A stretch of DNA of 43,232 nt from DATARH01 sp036278835 (GTDB lineage: Bacteria; Pseudomonadota; Alphaproteobacteria; ATCC43930; CGMCC-115725). Position 1 is the first letter of the stretch, and every line of letters begins with the position of its first letter. Position numbers and translations under genes: made by a program. The stretch is from the NCBI GenBank assembly GCA_036278835.1, contig DASUKH010000198.1:1-43232 (forward strand), read 5' to 3'. Below are positions 15,317 to 25,439 of the stretch, one piece after another. The notes beneath the pieces were generated by a model. The model made no database searches, was not told the DNA's origin, and worked only from the letters and a program-made list of their open reading frames with translations.

Positions 15317-16564
15317 ATGGCGGAGTTGCCGTCCGAGATCGATGTCGCGGTGATCGGGGCGGGCGCGGCCGGCATCGCCGCGGCGCGCCGGCTCGCCGCT
15401 CAGGGGCGGGTTTCGTTAGCCGTTTTGGAGGCGCGCGAGCGCGCCGGCGGCCGCGCCTGGACGATCGAGGCGGACGGCATCCCGCTCGATCTCGGGTGCG
15501 AATGGCTGCACTCGGCCGACCGCAACCCGCTCACTCTGCTGGCCGCGGAGAACGGGTTCACCCTCTACCGCCGCCAGCCGGACTGGACGACCCGGCTCAG
15601 CCGCAGCGGCGAAAGCGCCGAAGCGGAGGCCGACTGGCTGCGCGAGCGCGAGGCGCATTACTGGGCGATCCACCATGCCGCCTGCGAGGCCGAGGACCGG
15701 CCGGCCGCCTCGGTGCTGGCGCCGGGCGGGCGATGGAACGCGCTGTTCGACGCGGTCAGCACCTGGGCCAACGCGGTCGAGCTCGAAAGCCTGTCGGTCA
15801 AGGACAACGACCGCTATCAGGATTCCGGCGTCAATTACCGCCTCGTCGAGGGCTACGGGCGGTTGTTCGCGGCCCTTGCCGAAGGATTGCCGGTCGCCTT
15901 CGGCGCGGCCGTATCGCGCATCGATCACGGGGGGCGCCGCATCCGCCTCGAGACGCCTCGCGGCAGCATCGATGCGGCGCGGGTCATCGTCACCGTGCCG
16001 ACGAACGCCATCGCCGGCGGCCGGATCGCGTTTACGCCGGAGCTGCCTGACAAGATCGCGGCCGCCGCCGGCCTGCCGCTCGGCCTCGCCGACAAGCTGT
16101 TCCTGCATTTGGATGGGGAGCTGCCGGGGATCGACCGCGACGCTCACCTCGTCGGCTCGACAAGGCGGTGCGAGACGATGAGCTATCAGGTGCGCCCGCT
16201 CGGCAAGCCGATCATCGCCTGCTTCTTCGGCGGCCGTTTCGCGGCCGCGCTTGAGCGCGACGGGATGGCGGCAATGGCGGCGTTCGCCGCCGATGAGCTG
16301 GCCGGGCTGTTCGGCAGCGGCATCCGCCGCCGGCTGCGGCCGCTCGCCGCCTCGGCCTGGCGCGCCGACCCGTTCGCCCGCGGCTCCTATTCCTACGCGC
16401 TGCCCGGCCACGCCGACGACCGCGCCCGGCTGGCGCAGCCGGTCGAGGGCCGCCTGTTCTTTGCCGGCGAGGCCACCTCACCGCATTTCTTTTCGACGGC
16501 GCACGGCGCCTTCCAGACCGGCACTGCCGCCGCCGAGGCGGCGCTCGCCTCGCTCGCGGGCTAG
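15317..16564 (+). CDS. FAD-dependent amine oxidase
   Basis: A 415-residue flavoprotein of the monoamine/polyamine oxidase family. The N-terminal dinucleotide fold is VAVIGAGAAGIAAARRLA with the downstream ERAGGRAWT motif; the C-terminal FAD motif is LFFAGEATSPHFFSTAHG. These enzymes oxidise amines to aldehydes with release of ammonia and hydrogen peroxide. No signal peptide is seen. It converges on glgP across a repeat at 16570-16716. The substrate cannot be read from the sequence. Confidence 0.9.
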   Translation: MAELPSEIDVAVIGAGAAGIAAARRLAAQGRVSLAVLEARERAGGRAWTIEADGIPLDLGCEWLHSADRNPLTLLAAENGFTLYRRQPDWTTRLSRSGESAEAEADWLREREAHYWAIHHAACEAEDRPAASVLAPGGRWNALFDAVSTWANAVELESLSVKDNDRYQDSGVNYRLVEGYGRLFAALAEGLPVAFGAAVSRIDHGGRRIRLETPRGSIDAARVIVTVPTNAIAGGRIAFTPELPDKIAAAAGLPLGLADKLFLHLDGELPGIDRDAHLVGSTRRCETMSYQVRPLGKPIIACFFGGRFAAALERDGMAAMAAFAADELAGLFGSGIRRRLRPLAASAWRADPFARGSYSYALPGHADDRARLAQPVEGRLFFAGEATSPHFFSTAHGAFQTGTAAAEAALASLAG

Positions 16565-16569
16565 CGGTA

Positions 16570-16716
16570 TCCGATCAAGCCCGATGATTGGATGCTCCCC
16601 GCCCGCGGACTTGATCCGCGGGTCCACGTCTTCCGCGGCCCGATAAGACGTGGATGGCCGGGTCAAGCCCGGCCAAGGGGACCCCCTTGATTCCATCTGA
16701 ACGGACCCTGCTCTGA
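16570..16716. repeat. Dispersed palindromic repeat, family 1, copy B
   Basis: Nearly the same 145-bp sequence as 374-517, including TTGGATGCTCCCCGCCCGCG, the ACGTCTT...AAGACGT arms and the GAACGGACCC end. It sits between convergent amine oxidase and glgP genes, only a few bases from each stop. Confidence 0.88.
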
Positions 16717-16723
16717 ACGCGCT

Positions 16724-19237
16724 TCAGCGGGGCCGGAGCGGCACCTGCCAGATGTCGGCGGCGTATTCGGCGATCGTGCGGTCGGCCGAGAACCACGCCA
16801 TGTTGGCGATGTTGAGGGCCGCGGCGCGGCCCCAGGCGGCGGGTCGGCGCCATAACTCATCGACCGCCGCCTGGGCCGCGCGGTAGGCGGCGAAATCGGC
16901 GGCGGTCATGTAGCGGTCGATGTAGCGCAGGCCGTCGGCGATATGGCGGAAGCGGCCGGGGTCGTCGGGCGAAAAGATGCCGTCGCCGATCGCCGCGACC
17001 GCCCGCGCCAGCTCGGGCGAGGCGGCGATCGCCTCGCCGGCGTCGAGCGAGCACTCGCGGCGCGCCGCCACCTCGGCTGCGGTCAGGCCGAAGATGAAGA
17101 TGTTTTCGGCCCCGACCCGCTCGCGGATTTCGATATTGGCGCCGTCGAGAGTGCCGATCGTCAGGGCGCCGTTGAGCGCCAGCTTCATGTTGCCGGTGCC
17201 CGAGGCTTCCATGCCGGCGGTCGAGATCTGCTCGGACAGATCGGCTGCCGGGATGATCGTCTCGGCCAGGCTGACATTGTAATTGGGCAGGAAGACGAGG
17301 CGCAGCCGGTCGCTGGTGACCGGGTCGTTGTTGACGACCTCGGCGATGTCATGGGCGAGCTTGATGATCAGCTTCGCCTGGGCATAGCCGGCGGCGGCCT
17401 TGCCGGCAAAAATCTTGACCCGCGGCACCCAGTCGGCATCCGGGTCGTCGCGGATGGCGTGCCAGCGGGCGACGGTATCGAGCAGGTTGAGCAGCTGGCG
17501 CTTATATTCGTGAATCCGCTTGATGTGCACATCGAACAGCGCGTCGGGGCTGACGGAAAACCCGGCCTCCTGGTGCATGAGCCGGATCAGCGCGGTCTTG
17601 TTGGCGCGCTTGACGGCGGCAAGGCGCCGCAGCACCTCGCCGTCGTCGGCATAATCGGCCAGCCGCTCCAGCGCCGTCGGATCGTCGAGCACCGCCTCGC
17701 CGCACATTTCGACCAGCAGCCGGGTCAATGCCGGGTTCGCCTGAAACAGCCAGCGGCGGACCGCGATGCCGTTGGTTTTGTTGACGATCCGCTCGGGGTA
17801 GAGGCGGTGCAGATCGGCGAACACGGTCTCGCGCATCAGCTTTGTATGCAGCGCCGAGACGCCGTTGACCCGGCGCGAGCCGATAAAGGCGAGATGGCCC
17901 ATCCGCACGCTGCGGCCGCCCTGTTCGTCGATGATCGACAGCGCCGCGCGCACGGGGCCATCGACCAATCCGTGCGCCGCCGCCGCTTCGAGATGTTGCG
18001 CGTTGATGCGATAGATGATGTCGAGATGGCGCGGCAATACCCGCTCGATCAGCGCCACCGGCCAGCTCTCGAGCGCCTCCGGCAACAAGGTGTGATTGGT
18101 GTAGGCAAAGGTGCCGACGGTCGCCTGCCACGCATCGTCCCACGCCAGGCCGTACACGTCGATCAAGAGCCGCATCAGCTCGGCGATCGCGATGCTCGGA
18201 TGAGTGTCGTTGAGCTGGATCGCGACCCGGTCCGGCAGCGAGAGCAGGTTGCTGTAGGACCGTACATGGCGGCGGACGATGTCCTGCAAGGATGCCGAGA
18301 CGAAGAAATACTCCTGGCGCAAGCGTAGTTCACGCCCGGCCGGCGTGTTGTCGCCGGGATAGAGGATTTTCGAGATCGCCTCGGCTCGCGATCGTTCGGC
18401 CAGCGCGCCGACATGGTCGCCATCGTTGAAAACATCGAGGCGCAGGGGGTCGGGAGCGCGTGCCGACCACAGCCGTAGCGGATTGACGCGGCGGCCGCGC
18501 CAGCCGACCACCGGCGTGTCGTAGGCGATCGCTTCGACCGTCTCCTCGGGGTGCCACACCGGGCGCATGCGCCCGCGGATCGCTGCCATCTCGATCCGCC
18601 CGCCGTAATGGATGTCATGGACGATCTCCGGGCGGGGGAATTCCCAGGGGTTGCCGACCGACAGCCAGTCCTCGGGCCATTCCTGCTGCCAGCCGTTGCG
18701 GATGACCTGGCGGAACAGGCCGTGGTCGTAGCGGATGCCGTAGCCGCAGGCCGGGATGCCGAGGCTCGCCATGCTCTCCATCAGGCAGGCGGCGAGCCGG
18801 CCGAGGCCGCCATTGCCGAGTGCCGCGTCGGGTTCGGCACGGCGCAACCGGTCGAGATCGACGCCGAGATCGCCCAGCGCCGCCGTCACCATCTCGGTCA
18901 GCCGCAGATTGCAGACAACATCGCCGAACAGCCGGCCGATCAGGAATTCGAGCGACAGATAATAGACCTGCTTGCGGCCCTCGGCGCGGCTCGCGCGATC
19001 GGCCGCCAGCCAGCGATGCAGCACCCGGTCGCGCAGCGCCAATGCCGCGGCGACGAACCAATCGCGCGCCGTCGCGCCGTCCGCATCCTTGCCGACGGCG
19101 AGCGCCAGCTTGGCCAGGACGCGCGATTTGAAGTCTTCAATATCGGCCTCGCTCGGCGGCCGATCGCCGATCGGGATCGGTCGGGCCATGGCGATGCCGC
19201 CGAGGGCGGAGTCCAGATTTCGCGTTTCGTCAGGCAT
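16724..19237 (-). CDS. glgP: Glycogen/maltodextrin phosphorylase
   Basis: An 837-residue GT35 enzyme releasing glucose 1-phosphate from glycogen. The PLP lysine lies in GTGNMKLALNGALTIGTLDG; the N-terminal GNGGLGRLAACLMES and YGIRYDHGLFRQ blocks and the glycosyl site VFLPNYNVSLAE are intact. The first ATG (MPDETRNL) has only a weak ribosome site; an alternative is the internal ATG 16 codons in (MARPIPIGD). It is not flanked by glgA, glgB, glgC or glgX, which is unusual since these often cluster. The start is divergent from a PfkB-type sugar kinase. Confidence 0.95.
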   Translation of the reverse strand: MPDETRNLDSALGGIAMARPIPIGDRPPSEADIEDFKSRVLAKLALAVGKDADGATARDWFVAAALALRDRVLHRWLAADRASRAEGRKQVYYLSLEFLIGRLFGDVVCNLRLTEMVTAALGDLGVDLDRLRRAEPDAALGNGGLGRLAACLMESMASLGIPACGYGIRYDHGLFRQVIRNGWQQEWPEDWLSVGNPWEFPRPEIVHDIHYGGRIEMAAIRGRMRPVWHPEETVEAIAYDTPVVGWRGRRVNPLRLWSARAPDPLRLDVFNDGDHVGALAERSRAEAISKILYPGDNTPAGRELRLRQEYFFVSASLQDIVRRHVRSYSNLLSLPDRVAIQLNDTHPSIAIAELMRLLIDVYGLAWDDAWQATVGTFAYTNHTLLPEALESWPVALIERVLPRHLDIIYRINAQHLEAAAAHGLVDGPVRAALSIIDEQGGRSVRMGHLAFIGSRRVNGVSALHTKLMRETVFADLHRLYPERIVNKTNGIAVRRWLFQANPALTRLLVEMCGEAVLDDPTALERLADYADDGEVLRRLAAVKRANKTALIRLMHQEAGFSVSPDALFDVHIKRIHEYKRQLLNLLDTVARWHAIRDDPDADWVPRVKIFAGKAAAGYAQAKLIIKLAHDIAEVVNNDPVTSDRLRLVFLPNYNVSLAETIIPAADLSEQISTAGMEASGTGNMKLALNGALTIGTLDGANIEIRERVGAENIFIFGLTAAEVAARRECSLDAGEAIAASPELARAVAAIGDGIFSPDDPGRFRHIADGLRYIDRYMTAADFAAYRAAQAAVDELWRRPAAWGRAAALNIANMAWFSADRTIAEYAADIWQVPLRPR

Positions 19238-19489
19238 ATTTCAGCAATATTCACCCAATACCGGAGCGGGCGCGGAACGCTCCGCTCCCGTCTATCATAC
19301 GCCAACCAGCGGTCGTTCGTTTAGGCCGGCTTCTTCCCTTCGCGATCATCTCAGCCGGGCGCCGCACGGCGGCTCGAAAAATCACACGTGAAAAGCCGGG
19401 CGGGATCGGGTTGACTGCTCCGGCCGGCGGTGCCGGCGAGCGACGACAGCAACCCCGATTCGACCGGCCGCGGAGGCCGAGGCGGGACC

Positions 19490-20482
19490 ATGACGCAGAC
19501 ACGGCCGGCGATCCCCGAATACGATTTTCTGACGCTCGGCGAAACGCTGCTGCGCCTGTCGCCGCCCGGCATGCAGCGGCTCGATCAGGCGCGGCTCTTC
19601 GAGGTCGGGATCGGCGGCAGCGAACTTAACGTCGCCTGCGTGCTGGCGCGGCTTGGCCGGCGCACGGCCTGGGTGTCGCGGCTGCCGGAAGGGCCGCTCG
19701 GCCGGATCGTCGATGGCGAGGCGCGGCGCCACGGCGTCGATACACGGTTTGTGCGGTGGATCGCCGGCGCGCGGCTCGGGCTGATGTTCTTCGAGCCGGG
19801 GCCGGCGCCACGCAATGCCCGCGTCATCTACGACCGCAAGAATTCGGCCGCCGCGGAACTCGGCTTCGAGGATGCGCCGTGGGAGGCGCTGATCGCCAAC
19901 AGCGCGCGCGTGCACCTGTCCGGCATCACCCCGGCCCTGGGGCCGTCCTGCCGGGCGCTGGTCGCCCACGTCGCCCAACTCGCCGCCGCCGCCGGCAAGC
20001 CGGTGTCCTATGACCTGAATTATCGCGCGACCTTGCAGGACCCGGCGGAAGCCCGCGACATGCTGGCGACCGTCGCGCCGCATATCGAGCTGCTGGTGTT
20101 GTCGGAGCGCGACGCGCAGGGCGTGCTGGGCTTTGCCGAAGAGGGCGCTGCACTGGCGGAAGCCGTCGCGCGGCGCTACCGCGTGCCGCTTGTGGCGCTG
20201 ACCCGCGCGCCGGGGTCGGAGCCGGGGGACCTGCTGTGGGTCCGCGGCGGATTGCGCTACGCGCCGCGCCACCCGGTCGAGGTGGTCGATCGGATCGGCG
20301 CCGGCGATTCGTTTGTCGCCGGGCTGATCCACGGCCTCCTCGCCGGCGATCCCGACCTCGCGGTGCGGCTCGCCTCCTATGCGGCCGCGGTCGGGCTGGC
20401 GACGCCGGGCGACATAAATTTTTTCGCGCCGGAAGACCTCGCGGCATTCCACGCCGGCCTTACCGGCGCCCTGGTGCGCTGA
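19490..20482 (+). CDS. PfkB-family sugar kinase (2-keto-3-deoxygluconate kinase-like)
   Basis: A 330-residue ribokinase-fold kinase. Family signatures are the N-terminal GGSELNVACVLARLGRRTAW and the C-terminal DRIGAGDSFVAGLIHGL, whose Asp in GAGD is the catalytic base. VSYDLNYRATL is close to the KdgK substrate region, suggesting KDG or a related sugar acid, but ribokinase or fructokinase activity cannot be excluded. I start at the ATG of MTQTRPAIPE; upstream extension is GC-rich shadow. It is divergent from glgP and 216 bp upstream of the DUF4142 gene. Confidence 0.85.
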   Translation: MTQTRPAIPEYDFLTLGETLLRLSPPGMQRLDQARLFEVGIGGSELNVACVLARLGRRTAWVSRLPEGPLGRIVDGEARRHGVDTRFVRWIAGARLGLMFFEPGPAPRNARVIYDRKNSAAAELGFEDAPWEALIANSARVHLSGITPALGPSCRALVAHVAQLAAAAGKPVSYDLNYRATLQDPAEARDMLATVAPHIELLVLSERDAQGVLGFAEEGAALAEAVARRYRVPLVALTRAPGSEPGDLLWVRGGLRYAPRHPVEVVDRIGAGDSFVAGLIHGLLAGDPDLAVRLASYAAAVGLATPGDINFFAPEDLAAFHAGLTGALVR

Positions 20483-20698
20483 GCGCCGGGCGTAGCCGCT
20501 CGATCGGCCGCCTGCCGATCGGCTGCACCGGGATTTCCGAGCCTCTACGGCCCCCTAACCGGAATCCCGCACCGCGCGAATTGCACAAGGAACCAAGCCC
20601 CGAACCCGCCGTTGGGAGGTGGAGGAACAACCCCGAGGCAATCTGGCAAATGCCTGCGCAGCGGGGGGCGGCCTTTGCTATCGAGCCGGAGCAGCGCG

Positions 20699-21235
20699 AT
20701 GAGCGATCTCACCCAAAAGCTCCAACCCGGTCGGCTTTCGGGGGCGACGAGCGCGGTCAAGGACGCGCTCGGCGGCGCCGTCGCGCTCGGCAAGGCGGCG
20801 GTCGGGATCACCCGGCATCAGTTTACGACCCAGGCCGCAATCGCCAACCTCTACGAACTGGCCGCCGCCGACATCGCCCTGCGCCGGGCGCAGCGCCATG
20901 ACGTCAAGGAATTCGCCCGCGCGATGAAGGCCGACCACGAGAAGATCGGCAGCGAACTCAACTCCTTTCTCGGCGCCACCAACAGCCCGCAATGGCCGCC
21001 CCAAGAGCTCGATACGGTGCATCAGACCCTGATCGACGACCTCAATGCGGCGGACCGCGAGGATTTCGACCGGCTCTACATCGAGCAGCAGCTTCTCGCG
21101 CACCAGGAGGCGATCACCCTGTTCCGGGTGTACCGCAACCGCGGCCGCGACGACGGGATGCGCAGCCTCGCCGGGCTCGCCCTGCCGGTGCTGGAAAAGC
21201 ATCTCGACATGGTGCGTGAACTCGAAGCGGCCTAG
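20699..21235 (+). CDS. DUF4142 ferritin-like protein
   Basis: A 178-residue protein matching DUF4142: FTTQAAIANLYELAAADIAL, then DVKEFARAMKADHEKIGSEL, and a second bundle half ending LAHQEAITLFRVYR and LPVLEKHLDMVREL. The family is a ferritin-like four-helix bundle, usually exported; here I see no signal peptide, only a 45-residue low-complexity head (MSDLTQKLQPG...). Start ATG is preceded by GGAG. Only 51 bp separate it from the hydrogenase small-subunit gene, so it may be the first gene of the hydrogenase operon. A metal or redox role is not established for this family. Confidence 0.8.
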   Translation: MSDLTQKLQPGRLSGATSAVKDALGGAVALGKAAVGITRHQFTTQAAIANLYELAAADIALRRAQRHDVKEFARAMKADHEKIGSELNSFLGATNSPQWPPQELDTVHQTLIDDLNAADREDFDRLYIEQQLLAHQEAITLFRVYRNRGRDDGMRSLAGLALPVLEKHLDMVRELEAA

Positions 21236-21286
21236 CGCGGGCTTCGGTTCGCTGGCGCGAACTCTTTTTAACCGCGAGAGCTGTCA

Positions 21287-22407
<1,121 letters not shown>

Positions 22408-22411
<4 letters not shown>

Positions 22412-24225
22412 ACGACATCGCCACCGTCCCGCAGGACTCGACGCGCGTCGTCAAACCGCGCGGCACCCTTGTTGAAAAACACTGGGACCCGATCACCCGT
22501 ATCGTCGGCAATCTCGGCATCTTCACAAAGATCGATTTCGAGAACCGTGAGGTCGCCGAGTGCCACAGCACCTCGTCGGTGTTCCGCGGCTACAGCGTGT
22601 TCTTAAAGGGCAAGGACCCGCGCGACTCGCATTTTATCACCAGCCGCATCTGCGGCATCTGCGGCGACAATCACGCGACCTGCTCGGTCTATGCCCAGAA
22701 CATGGCCTACGGCATCAAGACGCCGCCGATGGGCGAGCGGATCATCAATCTCGGCGAGGCCGCCGAATACATGTTTGACCATAACATCTTCCAGGACAAC
22801 ATGGTCGGCGTCGATTTCTGCGAGCGCATGGTGAAGGAGACCAATCCGAGCGTGTGGGAGAAGGCGCAGCGGACCGACGCGCCGCACGCCGCCGATCACG
22901 GCTACAAGACGATCGCCGACATCATGACGGCGCTTAACCCGTTCACCGGCGAATTCTACCGCACCACGCTGGTCATGAGCCGCCTGACCCGCGAGATGTT
23001 CAGCCTGATGGAGGGACGGCACACGCACCCCTCGACCCTGTATCCGGGCGGCGTCGGCACGGTGCCGTCGAACCAGCTCTTCACCGAATATCTGACCCGG
23101 CTGGCGACCTATGCCGAGTTCATGAAGCGCTGCGTGCCATTGCACAACGATTTGTTCGATTTCTTCTACGAGGCCTTGCCGGGCTACGAGAAGGTCGGGC
23201 AGCGCCGCGTGTTGCTCGGCTGCTGGGGCGCCTACAACGACCCCGCCGAATGCGATTACCGCTATGAGCACATGACCGATTGGGGCCGGGCGATGCACGT
23301 GACGCCCGGCGTCGTCGTCGACGGCAAGCAGATCACCACCGACCTCGTCGAGATCAATCTTGGCATCCGCATCCTGCTCGGCCACTCGTTTTACGACGGC
23401 TGGGACGACAAGGAGCTATTCGTCAAGCAGGACCCGCTCGGCAATCCGGTCGACCGCAACCACCCGTGGAACCAGACGACGATCCCGCGCCCGCAGAAGC
23501 GGGATTTCGACGGCAATTATTCATGGGTGATGTCGCCGCGCTGGTTCGACAAGCGCACCGGCGATTATCTCGCGCTCGACACCGGCGGCGGGCCGCTGGC
23601 GCGGCTGTGGAACACCGCGCTCGCCGGCCTCGTCGATACCGGCTACGTCAAATCGACCGGCCACAGCGTCAAAATCTACCTGCCGAAGACCGCGCTGAAG
23701 CCGGAGGTGGAGTTTGAGTGGCACATCCCGAAATGGTCCAACGCGATCGAGCGTGACCGCGCCCGCACCTATTTCCAGGCCTATTGCGCGGCCTTGGCCT
23801 ATCACTTCGTCGAGGGAGCGTTCAAGGAGCTGGCAGCGGGGCGCACCCGTACCTGGGCCGAGTTCAAGGTGCCCGACGAGGCGATCGGCTGCGGCTTCCA
23901 TGAGGCGGTGCGCGGGGTCTTGTCGCACCATCTGGTGATCCGCGACCGCAAGATCGCCAATTACCACCCCTACCCGCCGACCCCGTGGAACGCCAGCCCG
24001 CGCGACATCTACGGCACCCCGGGCCCCTATGAGGACGCGGTGCAGAACACCCCGATCTTCGAGGAGAACGGCCCCGACAATTTCAAGGGCATCGACATCA
24101 TGCGGGCGGTCAGGAGCTTCGACCCGTGCCTGCCGTGCGGCGTCCACATGTATGTCGGCGGCGGCCGCACGATCCGGCAGGTGCATGCGCCGATGTTCGG
24201 GGCCGCCGGGTACGGCCGGTCGTGA
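22408..24225 (+). CDS. hhyL: Group 1h-like [NiFe] hydrogenase large subunit
   Basis: A 605-residue catalytic subunit. The L1 motif RICGICGDNHATC carries Cys82 and Cys85; the L2 motif DPCLPCGVH (about 572-580) carries the other two nickel ligands and resembles the form I recall in group 1h and 1f enzymes. Twenty-five residues (MYVGGGRT...AAGYGRS) follow the His and are presumably removed by the protease encoded at 27498-28001 after nickel insertion. It oxidises H2 to protons and electrons. The start overlaps the small-subunit stop and its stop overlaps the NifU-like start, so all three are coupled. Uptake of trace H2 is inferred from the family. Confidence 0.94.
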
Positions 24226-24725
24226 GCGTCGAGGAGCGGAGCCGGATCGAGGACAGCCTGCGGCACATCGACGACCTCGTTGCCGGGCTGAGCAACCTTC
24301 CCGACCCCGCCGGGCGCGACACCGCGCGCGCGCTGCTGGAGGCGGTGCTCGACCTGCACGGGCTGGCGCTGGCAAGGACCCTGGCGATCGTCGCCGAGGC
24401 CGCGGAAGGCAGCGTTCTGCTCGACCAGCTCGGTGCCGACGAGCAGGTGCGGGCGGTCTTGCTGCTCTATGGGCTCCACCCGGAGGACTCGGCGGCGCGC
24501 ATCCGCCGCGCGCTGGAGCGGCTGCGGCCCCGCCTCGCGGCGGCCGGGGCGACGGCCGAGCTGGCGCGGGTTTCGGCGCGCGTCGCCATCGTGCGGCTTG
24601 TCGGGGCCGCCGTGGCGGCTGAACTGCGGCAAGAGGTCGAAGAGGCAGTGGTCGACGCCGCCCCCGACCTCGACGAGATCGCGGTCGAAACGATGGAGAC
24701 AGAGGATGCGGCGATTGCTGGCTGA
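24222..24725 (+). CDS. NifU C-terminal-domain-like protein lacking all cysteines
   Basis: A 167-residue protein with a GTG start inside the large-subunit stop (GTGA). Its layout, as I recall it, is that of the NifU-family proteins encoded right after hhyL in actinobacterial operons: an N-terminal helical part (RIEDSLRHIDDLVAGLSNLP...DPAGRDTARALLEAVLDLHG), a linker (LLLYGLHPED), then a NifU-like alpha/beta domain (ALERLRPRLAAAGATAELARV...VEEAVVDAAPDLDEIAVE). In the normal domain the strand after VRL leads into GSCHGCPSS and the CxxC cluster site. Here VRLVGAAVAAELRQEVEEAV runs straight through, about seven residues shorter, and the protein has no Cys at all. It cannot coordinate a cluster by Cys; a structural, assembly or docking role is more likely. 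The family call is by recall, not by search. Confidence 0.65.
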   Translation: MSVEERSRIEDSLRHIDDLVAGLSNLPDPAGRDTARALLEAVLDLHGLALARTLAIVAEAAEGSVLLDQLGADEQVRAVLLLYGLHPEDSAARIRRALERLRPRLAAAGATAELARVSARVAIVRLVGAAVAAELRQEVEEAVVDAAPDLDEIAVETMETEDAAIAG

Positions 24726-24734
24726 GACCCGGAG

Positions 24735-24760
24735 CGCGGGCGTCCCGCCCGCGTGCGGGC
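24735..24760 (+). other. Overlapping GC hairpins in the hydrogenase operon
   Basis: Within the only sizeable gap of the operon (24726-24809), CGCGGGC/GCCCGCG (24735-24753) and GCCCGC/GCGGGC (24747-24760) can form mutually exclusive stems. They could mark a dispersed repeat insertion, a processing or stabilising element, or a partial attenuator between the structural and accessory genes. No U-tract follows, so it is not a classical terminator. Confidence 0.5.
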
Positions 24761-24809
24761 CCCCGGCTTTCGTCGGGGCAGGCTCGGCCCGCGGTCCAAG
24801 GGCGGTGCG

Positions 24810-25439
24810 ATGCTGACCGGGCACCAGCATCACGGCGTCGCGTCCTTGCGCCGCTTTGTCCGCGCGCTGCCGGTCGAGGTTTGCGAGTTGTGCGGCATGC
24901 CGATCCCGAGCCGGCACGGCCATATCGTCGAGGCGGCGGCGCGGCGGGTGTTCTGCGTCTGCCTGATCTGCGGCGAGGCGGTGACCGGCCGCCCCGACCG
25001 CCGCTACCGCCTCGTTCCGGAGCGGGTCGAGGTGCTGACCGATTTCCGCATGAGCGATGCCGAATGGCATGGAATTGGCCTGCCGATCGACATGGCGTTT
25101 CTCTTTTACAGTACGCCGGAGGGTCGCCCGGTCGCGCTCTACCCGGGCCCGCTCGGCGCCGCCGAGGCGCTTGTCAGCGAGGCGGCCTGGCGCGATCTGG
25201 AGGCCCGCAACCCGGTGCTTTCCGGCTTCGAGCCGGATGTCGAGGCTTTGCTGATCGACCGCCTGAAGGGGCGACGCGGCTGTTACCGGGTGCCGATCGA
25301 CCGCTGCTATGCCCTGGTCGGCATCATACGCAGGCGTTGGCGAGGGATGTCGGGGGGCGATGCGGTGTGGCAGGCGATCGATGATTTTATCGCCGCGCTG
25401 GCCGATCCGCGAACGGCGCGCGAGGGCTGGGCCGGATGA
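24810..25439 (+). CDS. DUF5947-like hydrogenase-associated zinc-ribbon protein
   Basis: A 209-residue protein beginning MLTGHQHHGVASLRRFVRAL. A likely metal site is CELCGMPIPSRHGH...FCVCLICGEAVTG (about residues 25-57), combining CxxC, His and a CxCxxC. The rest (DMAFLFYSTPEGRPVALYPG, then CYRVPIDRCYALVGIIRRRW) matches the DUF5947 type I recall from group 1h hydrogenase operons of actinobacteria. Its molecular role is unknown. Start is the ATG after GGCGGTGCG; the frame extension to 24753 crosses the hairpin region. Its stop overlaps the DUF6084-like start (ATGA). Confidence 0.7.
   Translation: MLTGHQHHGVASLRRFVRALPVEVCELCGMPIPSRHGHIVEAAARRVFCVCLICGEAVTGRPDRRYRLVPERVEVLTDFRMSDAEWHGIGLPIDMAFLFYSTPEGRPVALYPGPLGAAEALVSEAAWRDLEARNPVLSGFEPDVEALLIDRLKGRRGCYRVPIDRCYALVGIIRRRWRGMSGGDAVWQAIDDFIAALADPRTAREGWAG

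Noticed and set aside
16724..20482. glgP and the PfkB kinase as part of the hydrogenase system
   Set aside because: They have their own divergent promoter and no overlap or known link with the hydrogenase genes.
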